A stretch of 38,659 nt of DNA from Solirubrobacterales bacterium 70-9. Its GTDB lineage: Bacteria > Pseudomonadota > Alphaproteobacteria > Acetobacterales > Acetobacteraceae. Under the pieces are notes generated by a model, which was given only the letters and a program-made list of their open reading frames with translations, searched no databases and was not told where the DNA came from. Within the stretch, counting starts at the first letter, position 1, and each line of letters begins with the position of its first letter. The position numbers and the translations under genes are program-made. The stretch covers positions 1 to 38,659 of the forward strand of contig CAJCJG010000053.1 of the NCBI GenBank assembly GCA_903970625.1, in the 5' to 3' direction. This document shows positions 23,848-32,021 of the stretch, in pieces.

Positions 23848-24873
23848 ATGGCCCCGTTGCGCGGCGCGGTGATCGGGTGCGGGTTCTTTGCGCAGAACCA
23901 TCTGCATGCCTGGAAGGACATTGCCGACGTCGAGATCGTCGCCGTGTGCGACAAGGATGCGGCGAAGGCACAAGCGGCGGCGGAGAAATTTGGGGTGCCC
24001 GCTTGGTACGACGACGCGGCGCGGATGTTCGGCGCGGTAGAGCTGGATTTCGTCGATATTGCCACGACGATGCCGACCCATCGGGCGCTGGTCGAACTGG
24101 CGGCGCATCATCACGTCCCGACGATCGTGCAGAAACCGTTCGCGCCGCACTGGGACGATTGTGTGGCGATGGTGGCGATCTGCAAGGCGGCGGGGATTCC
24201 GCTGATGGTGCATGAAAATTTCCGCTTCCAGGCGCCATTGGACGCGGTACGGAAGGTGCTCGGCGAGGGATTGATCGGCAAGCCGTATTACGGGCGGATC
24301 AGCTTTCGCACCGGCTACGACATCTTTGCCGGCCAGCCGTATCTGATGAAGGAAGAACAGCTTGTGATTCTCGATCTCGGGATTCATGTGCTGGACATGG
24401 CCCGCGTGTATCTGGGCGAGGTGGAGACGGTCTATGCGCAAACGCAGCGCGTACATCCCCACATCGTGGCCGAGGACATGGTCACATTGATGCTGCGGCA
24501 CAAAAATGGCGCCACGAGCGTCGTGGAAGCCTCCTACGCCAGCAGGATTTCGCCCGATCCATTTCCGCAAACGCTGGTCAGCATCGAGGGGACGCGCGGC
24601 AGCGTGCAGTTGCTGGAAGGTTATCGGATGCGCGTGACGAGCGACGGCGAGACGACGGAGAAGAACGTGTCCACGCCGCTGCTGTCCTGGACCTCCGAGC
24701 CATGGCATGTGGCGCAGGAGAGCGTGTTGCGGACGCAGCAACATTGGGTGGCATGCCTGCGCGAAGGCCGGGCGCCGGAGACGAGCGGCGAGGACAATCT
24801 GCGAACGTACGCACTGGTGGTGGCGGCCTACCGGTCGGCGGCGGAGCGGCGCGCGGTGGCGCCTACCCGATGA
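23848..24873 (+). CDS. apsD: Gfo/Idh/MocA family oxidoreductase, D-apiose dehydrogenase-like
   Basis: A 341-residue NAD(P)-dependent sugar dehydrogenase. The N-terminal Rossmann part has GCGFFAQNHLHAW (G10-C-G-F-F-A); the usual EKP motif reads QKP (Q95, K97, P98 region), and VHENFRFQAP and DLGIHVLDMARVYLG (D177, H180) form the active site. These blocks match my recollection of D-apiose dehydrogenase (ApsD), which oxidises D-apiose to D-apionolactone, better than of inositol dehydrogenases. The next gene resembles the lactonase that acts on that lactone and overlaps it by four bases (ATGA), which supports the call. Other branched or aldose sugars remain possible. Confidence 0.72.
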   Translation: MAPLRGAVIGCGFFAQNHLHAWKDIADVEIVAVCDKDAAKAQAAAEKFGVPAWYDDAARMFGAVELDFVDIATTMPTHRALVELAAHHHVPTIVQKPFAPHWDDCVAMVAICKAAGIPLMVHENFRFQAPLDAVRKVLGEGLIGKPYYGRISFRTGYDIFAGQPYLMKEEQLVILDLGIHVLDMARVYLGEVETVYAQTQRVHPHIVAEDMVTLMLRHKNGATSVVEASYASRISPDPFPQTLVSIEGTRGSVQLLEGYRMRVTSDGETTEKNVSTPLLSWTSEPWHVAQESVLRTQQHWVACLREGRAPETSGEDNLRTYALVVAAYRSAAERRAVAPTR

Positions 24874-26606
24874 CGGTGTTGCGCGCGGGACCGCTTTCGG
24901 CCGAGTTCGAGGCCGGCAATCTGCGCTATATCCGTTACGCTGGCTTTGAGATGATCCGGGCGATCTCGTTCCTCGTGCGCGGGCGTGTCTGGAACACGTT
25001 CGCGCCGGAGATCGCCGACCTGACGGTGCGCGAGGACGACGACGCGTTCCGCATTCGCTACAACGCGACGATCCGCGACGGCGACGCGACGCTGAGCTAC
25101 CGCGCCCGCATCGACGGCACCGCGAACGGCAAGCTGTCGTTCGGCGCGGAGGGCGCGGCCGACAGCGATTTCGTCACGTGCCGAACCGGGTTCGTGGTGC
25201 TGCACCCGATCGTGGGAGTCGCCGGACAGGACGTGGAGATCGCGCATGTCGATGGCAGCGTGGAGCAAGGAAGGTTCCCGGAGCTGATCGACCCGGTGCA
25301 GCCGATGAAGGATCTGCGGTCGCTGACGCATGCGTTCGCGCCCGGCGCGCGGGTGACGTGCCGCATGGAGGGCGACGCGTTCGAGATGGAAGATCAGCGC
25401 AACTGGACCGATGCGTCGTACAAGACTTATGTGCGGCCGTTGGCCAAGCCCTGGCCTTACACGATCGCCAAGGGCGAAGCGATCAAGCAGTCGGTGACGC
25501 TGCGCGTTGCCGGTGTGCCGACGGTAGCGGCGAGCACGGACGATATGGTGCGCGTCGAAATCGGTGCGGCGGTCGGACACATGCCGACGCTGGCGCTGGG
25601 GTGTACTCCGGCCGAAGCGGTGGCAGCGTTGCAGCATGTGGCGGAATTGCGTGAGTCGGGAATTGCCGACCTCGTGTGCCGCTACGATCCGCGCGACGGC
25701 TACGATCTTGCAGCCGTGCGGGAGTTCGCGGAGAGGCTGGGCGCGGGCGTGGAACTGCAACTGGTCGTGCCGTCGGTCGAGGGGTTCGCGCAGGACATCG
25801 AGGATGCGGCGGCGGTCGTGCGGCGAGCGGGACTCAAATTGCGCGCGATTGCGGTCTCGCCGGCGGCGGATTTGAAAAGCACGCCGCCGGGCAGCACATG
25901 GCCCCCCTGCCCGCCCGCCGATGCGGTGTTGCGCGCGACGCGCCGCGCGTTTCCCGGCGTGCGGCTGGGCGGCGGGATGCTGAGCACGTTCACCGAGTTG
26001 AATCGCAAGCGGCCGCCCTTGTCGCTGATCGACTATGTGACGTTCTGCACCACGTCCAACGTGCATGCGGGGGACGACCGCTCGGTGATGGAAACGCTGG
26101 AGTCGCTGCCGTTCGTGACCGCCTCCGTGCGCGCGATTGTCGGCGACAAGCCGTTTGTCGTCGGGCCGAGCAGCATCGGCATGCGGGACAATCCGTATGG
26201 AGCGGCGCCGCTGGACAATCCGGGCGATGCGCGGATGGCGATGGCGGGGCGCGACCCGCGCCAGCGCGAGCAATTCAATGCCGCATGGACCCTCGGTTAT
26301 GTCGCGCGGATGGCGGCGGGCGGCGCGTGCCGAATCGCCATCTCCGCACCGGTCGGCGATTTCGGGATTTGCGGCACAGACGGGCCGTATCCGGTGTTTC
26401 ATGTGGTGGCCGGCCTGGCACGTTTGCGCGGGGCGACGCGGTACGCCGCGACGACGAGCCGCGAGCGCGATGTGCTGGCGCTACGCGCGGGCGAAGATTT
26501 GTGGCTGGCCAATCTGACTGCCGAGAGCGTGCGCGTCGCGGCTCCCGGGTCCGCAGGGCCGGTCTTGACGCTGGCGCCCTACGCTGTTGCTGTCTCGCGC
26601 GTTTGA
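24870..26606 (+). CDS. apnL: D-apionate lactonase-like protein
   Basis: A 578-residue protein that resembles ApnL, the lactonase of the oxidative apiose pathway which opens D-apionolactone to D-apionate. Blocks recalled from that family are clear in the N-terminal half: VVLHPIVGVAG, EIAHVDGSVEQGRFPELIDP, LTHAFAPGARVTCRMEGD, and EMEDQRNWTDASYKTYVRPL. The second half has a TIM-barrel-like character (residues about 235-520). It begins at the ATG overlapping the upstream stop by four bases, so translation is coupled. The length is usual for the family. Function is inferred from family resemblance and from its neighbour; a different sugar lactone may be the true substrate. Confidence 0.72.
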   Translation: MTVLRAGPLSAEFEAGNLRYIRYAGFEMIRAISFLVRGRVWNTFAPEIADLTVREDDDAFRIRYNATIRDGDATLSYRARIDGTANGKLSFGAEGAADSDFVTCRTGFVVLHPIVGVAGQDVEIAHVDGSVEQGRFPELIDPVQPMKDLRSLTHAFAPGARVTCRMEGDAFEMEDQRNWTDASYKTYVRPLAKPWPYTIAKGEAIKQSVTLRVAGVPTVAASTDDMVRVEIGAAVGHMPTLALGCTPAEAVAALQHVAELRESGIADLVCRYDPRDGYDLAAVREFAERLGAGVELQLVVPSVEGFAQDIEDAAAVVRRAGLKLRAIAVSPAADLKSTPPGSTWPPCPPADAVLRATRRAFPGVRLGGGMLSTFTELNRKRPPLSLIDYVTFCTTSNVHAGDDRSVMETLESLPFVTASVRAIVGDKPFVVGPSSIGMRDNPYGAAPLDNPGDARMAMAGRDPRQREQFNAAWTLGYVARMAAGGACRIAISAPVGDFGICGTDGPYPVFHVVAGLARLRGATRYAATTSRERDVLALRAGEDLWLANLTAESVRVAAPGSAGPVLTLAPYAVAVSRV

Positions 26607-26623
26607 TTTCGGAGAGTTTCGCC

Positions 26624-27646
26624 ATGGACCCGCTCGCCCGCCGCAAACTGGGACGCACCGGCATCGAGTTGACGCAACTCGGCTTCGGTGGCGCGGGCCT
26701 CGGGGATTTGTTCTCCGTCGTGTCGGAGGAGGATGCGAGTGCCACGCTCGCCGCCGCGTGGGACGAGGGGATTCGGTATTTCGACACGGCGCCGTGGTAC
26801 GGGCGCGGGCAGAGCGAGCATCGGTTCGGCAGGGCGCTGTATCGGCGCCCGCGCAAGGATTTCGTGCTGTCCACGAAGGTCGGGCGGACGCTGCATCCGT
26901 ACCATGACGCGGAGAATTTTCCGACCGCGATGTGGGCCGGCGGGCTGCCGTTCCAGCACAAGTTCGACTACAGCTACGACGGTGTGATGCGCGCGTTCGA
27001 GGACAGTTTGCAGCGTCTGGGGCTGACGCGGATCGACGTGCTGCTGATCCATGACCTCGATTTGTGGCACCACAAGAAGATCGAGCGGGTGACGGCGTAT
27101 TTGACCGAGCTGCACAATGGCGGCTGGCGCGCATTGCAGGAGTTGAAGCAGGCGGGCCGCATCGGCGGCATTGGCGCCGGCATCAACGAAATGGGGATGA
27201 TGCCGCGCCTGCTGGATCTGATGGACCTGGATTTCTTCCTGGTCGCCCTGCGCTACACGCTGCTGGATCAGCGTGTGCTGGATGTGGAGTTCCCGCGCTG
27301 TGCGCAGAACGGCGTGGGATTCGTCATCGGCGGCGTGTTCGCGTCCGGCATTCTGGCGACCGGTGCGGTGGCCGGCGCGAAGAACGATTACGAGGACGCC
27401 TCGCCGGAAGTGATGGAGATTGTGCGGCGGATGGAGGCAGTGTGCGCGCGCCACAACGTGCCGCTGCCGGCGGCGGCGTTGCAGTTCCCGCTGGGCAATC
27501 CGGCGGTCGCATCGGTGATTCCGGGGGCGATCACGCCCGATCAGGTGCGGCGCAATGTGGCCTCGTTCCGGCACCCGATCCCGGCGGATTTCTGGGCGGA
27601 ATTGAAGCACGAAGGTTTGCTGCGGGCGGACGCGCCTACCCCGTGA
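26624..27646 (+). CDS. Aldo/keto reductase (sugar 1-dehydrogenase type)
   Basis: A 340-residue aldo/keto reductase of the subgroup with D-threo-aldose (L-fucose) 1-dehydrogenase and pyridoxal 4-dehydrogenase. The catalytic tetrad is visible: D54 and Y59 (FDTAPWYGRGQSEHRFG), K85 (STKVG) and H143 (LLIHDLD). It likely oxidises or reduces an aldose at C1 with NAD(P). GGAGAG lies eight bases before the ATG at 26624, and the gene follows the lactonase gene by 17 bases, so it is the fourth gene of the operon. A 1-dehydrogenase plus a lactonase is a functional pair. Its 3' end overlaps the convergent phosphoesterase gene by 11 bases. Confidence 0.9.
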   Translation: MDPLARRKLGRTGIELTQLGFGGAGLGDLFSVVSEEDASATLAAAWDEGIRYFDTAPWYGRGQSEHRFGRALYRRPRKDFVLSTKVGRTLHPYHDAENFPTAMWAGGLPFQHKFDYSYDGVMRAFEDSLQRLGLTRIDVLLIHDLDLWHHKKIERVTAYLTELHNGGWRALQELKQAGRIGGIGAGINEMGMMPRLLDLMDLDFFLVALRYTLLDQRVLDVEFPRCAQNGVGFVIGGVFASGILATGAVAGAKNDYEDASPEVMEIVRRMEAVCARHNVPLPAAALQFPLGNPAVASVIPGAITPDQVRRNVASFRHPIPADFWAELKHEGLLRADAPTP

Positions 27647-29267
27647 CTTCCAGTACCATCGCGGCCGTGTGCGCGCGGCCGAATTCGTCGGTGCCGCGGA
27701 CGGCGATGCGGTGCGTGCCACGTGGCAGCGCGTCCGGCAGCGCGATTTGCCATAGATGGGTGGAGACGACGGGCTGCACCCAGGGTTTTTTGGTCGCCGC
27801 GTTGCGGGCATAAACTTCTTCAACGAACGGGTCAGTGCGCGCCGTCCGGGTCATCGGCTGGAATGGGGCGTTGGCGGCGAAGGACACTTCCAGCGTGGAA
27901 GTCGGGCCGGCGTCGAAGAAATTGGCGACCAGCCGTGTGGACGCGAGGGCTTCGGCGGCGATAGGGCCGGAGAGCAGCGCGCCGGGCTGGTAATCGCGGA
28001 TGACTTCGATAGCGTCCCGATGCACCTGGCTGTCGAGCACAAGGCGGATTTGCCCGCGGTTCGGGTCGCGGGCGGGGACGAAGCGAGTACTGGCGTGTCC
28101 GTCTGCAACGGACAGGATGTGGAACCCGTTCGGGCAGCCATCCGCCTGCAACGCAACGGGAATGCCGCGCTCGTCGAACGGACCGCTCCACCAACTGCCG
28201 CTGACGGCGGCGAGGACGTGGTGGTGGTGCGAGCCGGCGGGCTGCGGGAAATGAAAATGCTCGTTGGTGTGGGTGTGGCCGGAGAAGCTGATCGTGTTGC
28301 TGTGCGTCGCGATGGCGGCGAGGAAGTCGGCGGCATTCTCGGCGGCGAAGGAGGGGTCCGAGCCCACCACGGTGCGCAACGGGATGTGGAAGCAGGCGAC
28401 GACCAGCGAATCGGGCGGGACGTTGGCCAACACGTTGCGGACGAAAGCGAGCTGGCGGGCATTGAAGAAGCCGCGATATTTGCCGGCGGCGTTCGGTTTG
28501 GCGGGGTCGGTGCCGTGATAGTCCACGTTGTCGAGCATCAGGAACGTCGCGCCCGCGTACTGGAACGCATAGTTGCGGGCGCCGAAGATGCGGGTGAACG
28601 TGTCGCGGGAGCGGGCGTTGTCCGGCGCCTCGTAGTTGATGTCGTGGTTGCCGGGGACGCTGAACCAGGGCAGGCCGATGGTGCCGACGATGCGGTTGTA
28701 GCGGTCGTAGTAGGACAGATCGTCGAACATCAGGTCGCCGGTGGTCAGGCCGAAGGCGGCATTGGTGCCGACGGCCTGCGCCACCACGTCGTCGCGGATG
28801 TAGCCGACTTCGTGCAGGCTTTCGGGCTGCGGGTCGGTGAACAGGACGGCGTCGAACGTCGCCGGTTCCGGCTGCCGGCGGAGCGGGAAGTCGATGCTGT
28901 CCGGCAGCGGCCCAGTGGGTGCCAGGCCGTGGAAGCGGAACGGCAGGCCCGAGCCATCCGGCGCATGAACGTAGGCAAAGCGCGGCAGCATCGTGGCCGG
29001 ATCGACCGGGACTATCCAGCCGGCGGGTTTCACGACGAACAGGGAGTCGCCGGGCGCCACCGGCAGGCGCCATGCGCCGCCCGCGTCCGTCAGAACCACG
29101 TCGGTCCCGTTGGAGACCATCACGCCGGGCACGCCCTTGCCGGTGGTGTCGTCGAACACCCTTCCCTGCGCCATCGATGTGTCCGCGCTTGCGTTACCGG
29201 TGGCGAGCGTGGCCATCGCGGCCGCCGCGCCGAACAATTGGCGGCGCGTGAGTCCCTGGTCCGTCAT
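27636..29267 (-). CDS. Tat-exported metallophosphoesterase with C-terminal domain
   Basis: A 543-residue protein. A twin-arginine signal (TRRQLFGAAAAMATLATGNASA, R8-R9) sends it folded to the periplasm. Residues about 33-115 are an N-terminal beta domain (CalN-like), about 138-385 the calcineurin-like phosphoesterase core with D145-x-Q147, GD at 177-178, GNHD at 206-209, FHIP and SGHTHTNEH, and about 385-543 a C-terminal domain known in this family. It should bind two metal ions and hydrolyse a phosphate ester outside the cytoplasm. The ATG at 29267 has GGGAGGG upstream. The gene stands alone, convergent with the sugar operon and divergent from the PAP2 gene. Confidence 0.92.
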   Translation of the reverse strand: MTDQGLTRRQLFGAAAAMATLATGNASADTSMAQGRVFDDTTGKGVPGVMVSNGTDVVLTDAGGAWRLPVAPGDSLFVVKPAGWIVPVDPATMLPRFAYVHAPDGSGLPFRFHGLAPTGPLPDSIDFPLRRQPEPATFDAVLFTDPQPESLHEVGYIRDDVVAQAVGTNAAFGLTTGDLMFDDLSYYDRYNRIVGTIGLPWFSVPGNHDINYEAPDNARSRDTFTRIFGARNYAFQYAGATFLMLDNVDYHGTDPAKPNAAGKYRGFFNARQLAFVRNVLANVPPDSLVVACFHIPLRTVVGSDPSFAAENAADFLAAIATHSNTISFSGHTHTNEHFHFPQPAGSHHHHVLAAVSGSWWSGPFDERGIPVALQADGCPNGFHILSVADGHASTRFVPARDPNRGQIRLVLDSQVHRDAIEVIRDYQPGALLSGPIAAEALASTRLVANFFDAGPTSTLEVSFAANAPFQPMTRTARTDPFVEEVYARNAATKKPWVQPVVSTHLWQIALPDALPRGTHRIAVRGTDEFGRAHTAAMVLEVTG

Positions 29268-29374
29268 CGTGGTCCCTCCCTGCTCGGGGCCAGATTAGCG
29301 GGGCGGCCGCACATGTCGGTGACAAGTTCGTTTCACTCGCGGCAGCAGCGCCTTGTGTGGTATGGCGCGGCCGA

Positions 29375-29998
29375 ATGAAGTTCGTGACCGATTTTGCCGA
29401 CCAGGCGGTGATCCTGCCGCTCGCCGTCGCCGTGGGACTTGCGTTGCTGCTGGCCGGATGGCGGCAGGGGGCCATTGCGTGGGCCACCGCGATTGCGGGG
29501 ACGCTGGCGGCGGTCCTGCTGGGCAAGGTTCTGGCCAACGCCTGCGTGCATCTGCTGGTCGTCGCCGATCTGCGCAGCCCGAGCGGTCATACCGCGTCGG
29601 CCGCCGTCGTCTATGGCGGGCTGGTCGCGCTGCTGCTGCCACAGCCGGCGCGCGGGGTGCGGCGGTGGGTGACGGCGCTGGTGCTGGCGGCGGGGTTCGC
29701 GGTGCTGTTTGGCGGCACCCGTCTGGTGCTCCATGTCCATACGCCGGCCGACGTGGTGGCCGGCGCCTGCATCGGCATCGCGGGGGCGCTGGCGATGGCG
29801 CGGCTGGCGGGGCCACGGCCGGCCGGCGTACGGGTCGCCACACCCCTGGCGGCGGCGCTGGCCGTGGCGCTGCTGCTGCACGGCAAGCACCTGCATGCAG
29901 AAGAACTGATCGACGAGTATTCGTGCCGGCTGGCGACGTGGAGCGCGCCGCCGGCGGTGTGGGCGGCACCGCGTCAGATCGTGTCGGCGCGGCCGTAG
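29375..29998 (+). CDS. PAP2-family membrane phosphatase
   Basis: A 207-residue membrane protein of the PAP2 (acid phosphatase/lipid phosphatase) superfamily, with about five helices. Motif 2 (RSPSGHTAS) and motif 3 (R-LVLHV-H-TPA-D, from GGTRLVLHVHTPADVVAG) are complete, giving the histidine pair and aspartate of the active site. Motif 1 (K-x6-RP) is not recognisable; only a lone lysine (GKVLANA) lies in the right place. Members remove phosphate from undecaprenyl diphosphate, phosphatidate or similar lipids. The start at 29375 is the first ATG; no strong ribosome site precedes it. The 3' end overlaps the convergent manC gene by 25 bases. Confidence 0.82.
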   Translation: MKFVTDFADQAVILPLAVAVGLALLLAGWRQGAIAWATAIAGTLAAVLLGKVLANACVHLLVVADLRSPSGHTASAAVVYGGLVALLLPQPARGVRRWVTALVLAAGFAVLFGGTRLVLHVHTPADVVAGACIGIAGALAMARLAGPRPAGVRVATPLAAALAVALLLHGKHLHAEELIDEYSCRLATWSAPPAVWAAPRQIVSARP

Positions 29999-31419
29999 CT
30001 GTCCTCCAGCCGCACCACGTCGTCGGCGCCCAGATAGCTGCCGGTCTGCACCTCGATCAGGGTCAGCGGGATGCGGCCGGGGTTTTCGACGCGATGGACG
30101 GCGCCGATGGGCAGATCGACGCTCTCGTTCTCGCGCACCAACACCGTCTCCCCGTCGCGCGTGACCAGGGCGCTGCCTTGCACGACCGTCCAGTGCTCGG
30201 CGCGATGGAAGTGCTTTTGCAGCGACAATTTCTGGCCCGGCTTGACCACCACCCGCTCGACGCGAAACCGGTCCTCGGCGATCAGGGTTTCGTGGAAGCC
30301 CCAGGGGCGGTAGGAGCGATTGTGCGCCACGGCCTCGTGCCGCTTGGCCGTGCGCAGGCGGTCCACGACGCGCTTGACGTCCTGGGCGCGGTCGCGGTGC
30401 ATGGCGAGCACGGCGTCCTCCGTCACCACCACCACCGCGTCTTGCAGGCCCACGACGGCGGTGACGATGCCGTCGCTGCGGACGTAGCAGTCGCTCGCCC
30501 CCTCCAGCAGCACGTCGCCGACGGCCACGTTGCCGTCCGAATCCTTGGCGCCGAGGTCCCACAGCGCGTCCCAGCTTCCGACGTCCGACCAGCCGAGATC
30601 GGCGGGGACAACGGCGGCGCGGTCGGTGCGTTCGGCGACGGCGTAGTCGAGGCTGATGGAGGGGCTGGACCCGAAGGCGGCGGCGCCGAGGCGGATGAAA
30701 TCCAGATCCTGCGCCCGGTCGGCCAGCGCCGCCGTCACGGCCACGACGATTGCGGGGGCGTGGCGTTCCAGTTCGGCCAGCATCGTGCGGGCGGTGAAGA
30801 CGAACATGCCGGAATTCCACAGATGCCGGCCGTCGGCGACCAGCCGTTCCGCCGTCCTCGCGTCGGGCTTTTCGACGAAGCGGGCGAGCGTGTGGACGCC
30901 GGGCAGGCCGGGCAGCGGGTCGCCGACCTCGATGTAGCCGAAGCCGATTTCCGGGCCAGTGGGGCGCATGCCGAAGGTCACGATCCGGCCGGCGCGGGCG
31001 GCGGCGACGGCCTCGGCCAGCAGGGCGTGGAGTTTCGGCAAGTCCGTGATCGCGGCATCGGCGGCCATCATCCACAGGACGGAATCGGGGTTGTCCTCGG
31101 CCGCCAGGAGCGACGCGGCGGCGACGGCGGGGGCCGAGTTGCGGCCGATCGGTTCCAGCAGGATGCGGGCGCCGACGATCCCGGCCTCCCGCATCTGTTC
31201 GGCGACGAGAAAGCGGTGGTCCTGGTTGCAGACGACGATGGGGGGCGCGAAGCCGGGGCCGACGGCGCGGCGGGCGGTCTCCTCGATCATCGAGCGGTCG
31301 GACAGCAGGGGCCAGAACTGCTTGGGGAAGCTTTCGCGGGAGACCGGCCACAGGCGAGTGCCGGAACCGCCGGAGAGGATGACGGGGATGATCGGCAACG
31401 GTGCGGATTGCGAGGTCAT
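29974..31419 (-). CDS. manC: Mannose-1-phosphate guanylyltransferase / mannose-6-phosphate isomerase
   Basis: A 481-residue bifunctional enzyme of the ManC/CpsB/AlgA type. The N-terminal nucleotidyltransferase domain (about residues 10-300) has the pyrophosphorylase motif GGSGTRLWPVSRESFPKQF and the active-site segment FGYIEVGDP, FVEKPD. The C-terminal cupin (about 340-481) has RPWGFHETL and QKLSLQKHFHRAEHWTVV with the metal-binding histidines of type II phosphomannose isomerase. It makes GDP-mannose for surface polysaccharides, which fits the glycosyltransferase and lipid phosphatase nearby, although these are in separate units. The ATG at 31419 gives the family length. Confidence 0.95.
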   Translation of the reverse strand: MTSQSAPLPIIPVILSGGSGTRLWPVSRESFPKQFWPLLSDRSMIEETARRAVGPGFAPPIVVCNQDHRFLVAEQMREAGIVGARILLEPIGRNSAPAVAAASLLAAEDNPDSVLWMMAADAAITDLPKLHALLAEAVAAARAGRIVTFGMRPTGPEIGFGYIEVGDPLPGLPGVHTLARFVEKPDARTAERLVADGRHLWNSGMFVFTARTMLAELERHAPAIVVAVTAALADRAQDLDFIRLGAAAFGSSPSISLDYAVAERTDRAAVVPADLGWSDVGSWDALWDLGAKDSDGNVAVGDVLLEGASDCYVRSDGIVTAVVGLQDAVVVVTEDAVLAMHRDRAQDVKRVVDRLRTAKRHEAVAHNRSYRPWGFHETLIAEDRFRVERVVVKPGQKLSLQKHFHRAEHWTVVQGSALVTRDGETVLVRENESVDLPIGAVHRVENPGRIPLTLIEVQTGSYLGADDVVRLEDSYGRADTI

Positions 31420-31485
31420 TTCGCGTTTCTACGGAAACGGGTGGGGGAAAGTCCAGCTTGGCGTGGTTGCCGGCCTTTTTTATTT

Positions 31486-31932
31486 CTATATCGTAACATT
31501 ATGGGCGTGCCAAGGCGTGGGCTTGTAGCGGGCCGGAATTTTGGGAGGACCGGTGGCTGGCTTTGAGCCGTCTCTCGTTTTGGGATTGGGTTGGGCGAGG
31601 AGTTTTACCGGCTCCGGTTTCCGGGCGGGGCGACCCCTCTCCCCACCGTCGGTCTGCTTCGCAGCCCGACCCCACAAGGGGAGAGGGAGTTTTTGGGCCA
31701 CGTTTTGAGAGAGTCCGGTCCGGCGCGCCCGGCGGCTCGGAAGCGGTTCCCCGTTCTCGACGGCGGCGGCGAGGCGGGCGAAATCTTCGCCCATGCGCCG
31801 GAATTGCGCCTCGATCATCGCGACCAGCGGCGCCGGGAGTTTTCCCCCGGACTGGGCGACAATGGCCTGGATCAGCATCAACAAGAAGGCGTTGAACCGA
31901 TCTGCCGGGGAGAGGATGGGAGTGTTTTTCAC
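31486..31932 (-). CDS. Small hypothetical protein with a repeat-derived C-terminus
   Basis: A 148-residue frame starting at a GTG (31932-31930). Its first about 38 residues are nearly identical to the partial gene at 1-115, and with the following FRRMGEDFARLAAAVENGEPLP form a conserved unit of about 65 residues. After that the frame runs through a palindromic repeat (31634-31687), read as PLPLWGRAAKQTDGGERG, and then a Lys/Pro-rich tail. The conserved unit probably defines the protein; the tail looks like an added, repeat-derived extension. An alternative TTG frame exists in the same stretch but does not match the copy. Function is unknown. An insertion of the repeat may have changed the native C-terminus. 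Confidence 0.55.
   Translation of the reverse strand: MKNTPILSPADRFNAFLLMLIQAIVAQSGGKLPAPLVAMIEAQFRRMGEDFARLAAAVENGEPLPSRRARRTGLSQNVAQKLPLPLWGRAAKQTDGGERGRPARKPEPVKLLAQPNPKTRDGSKPATGPPKIPARYKPTPWHAHNVTI
31634..31687. repeat. Palindromic repeat inside the small gene
   Basis: The arms CCCCTCTCCCC (31634-31644) and GGGGAGAGGG (31678-31687) face each other around a 33-base interior. It is the well-known type of alphaproteobacterial intergenic palindrome, whose translation gives 'LPLWGRAAKQTDGGERG'-like peptides. It sits within a reading frame here, so it either lies past the true end of the gene or has become part of it. Confidence 0.7.
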
Positions 31933-32021
31933 TCAAACATGTTAGTATGAATGGTAGAGGCTGGGCAAATGAAATTTGCGGCTACGGCGATTTTTTCGAG
32001 GTCGCCCGGGGCGGCGGCCGG

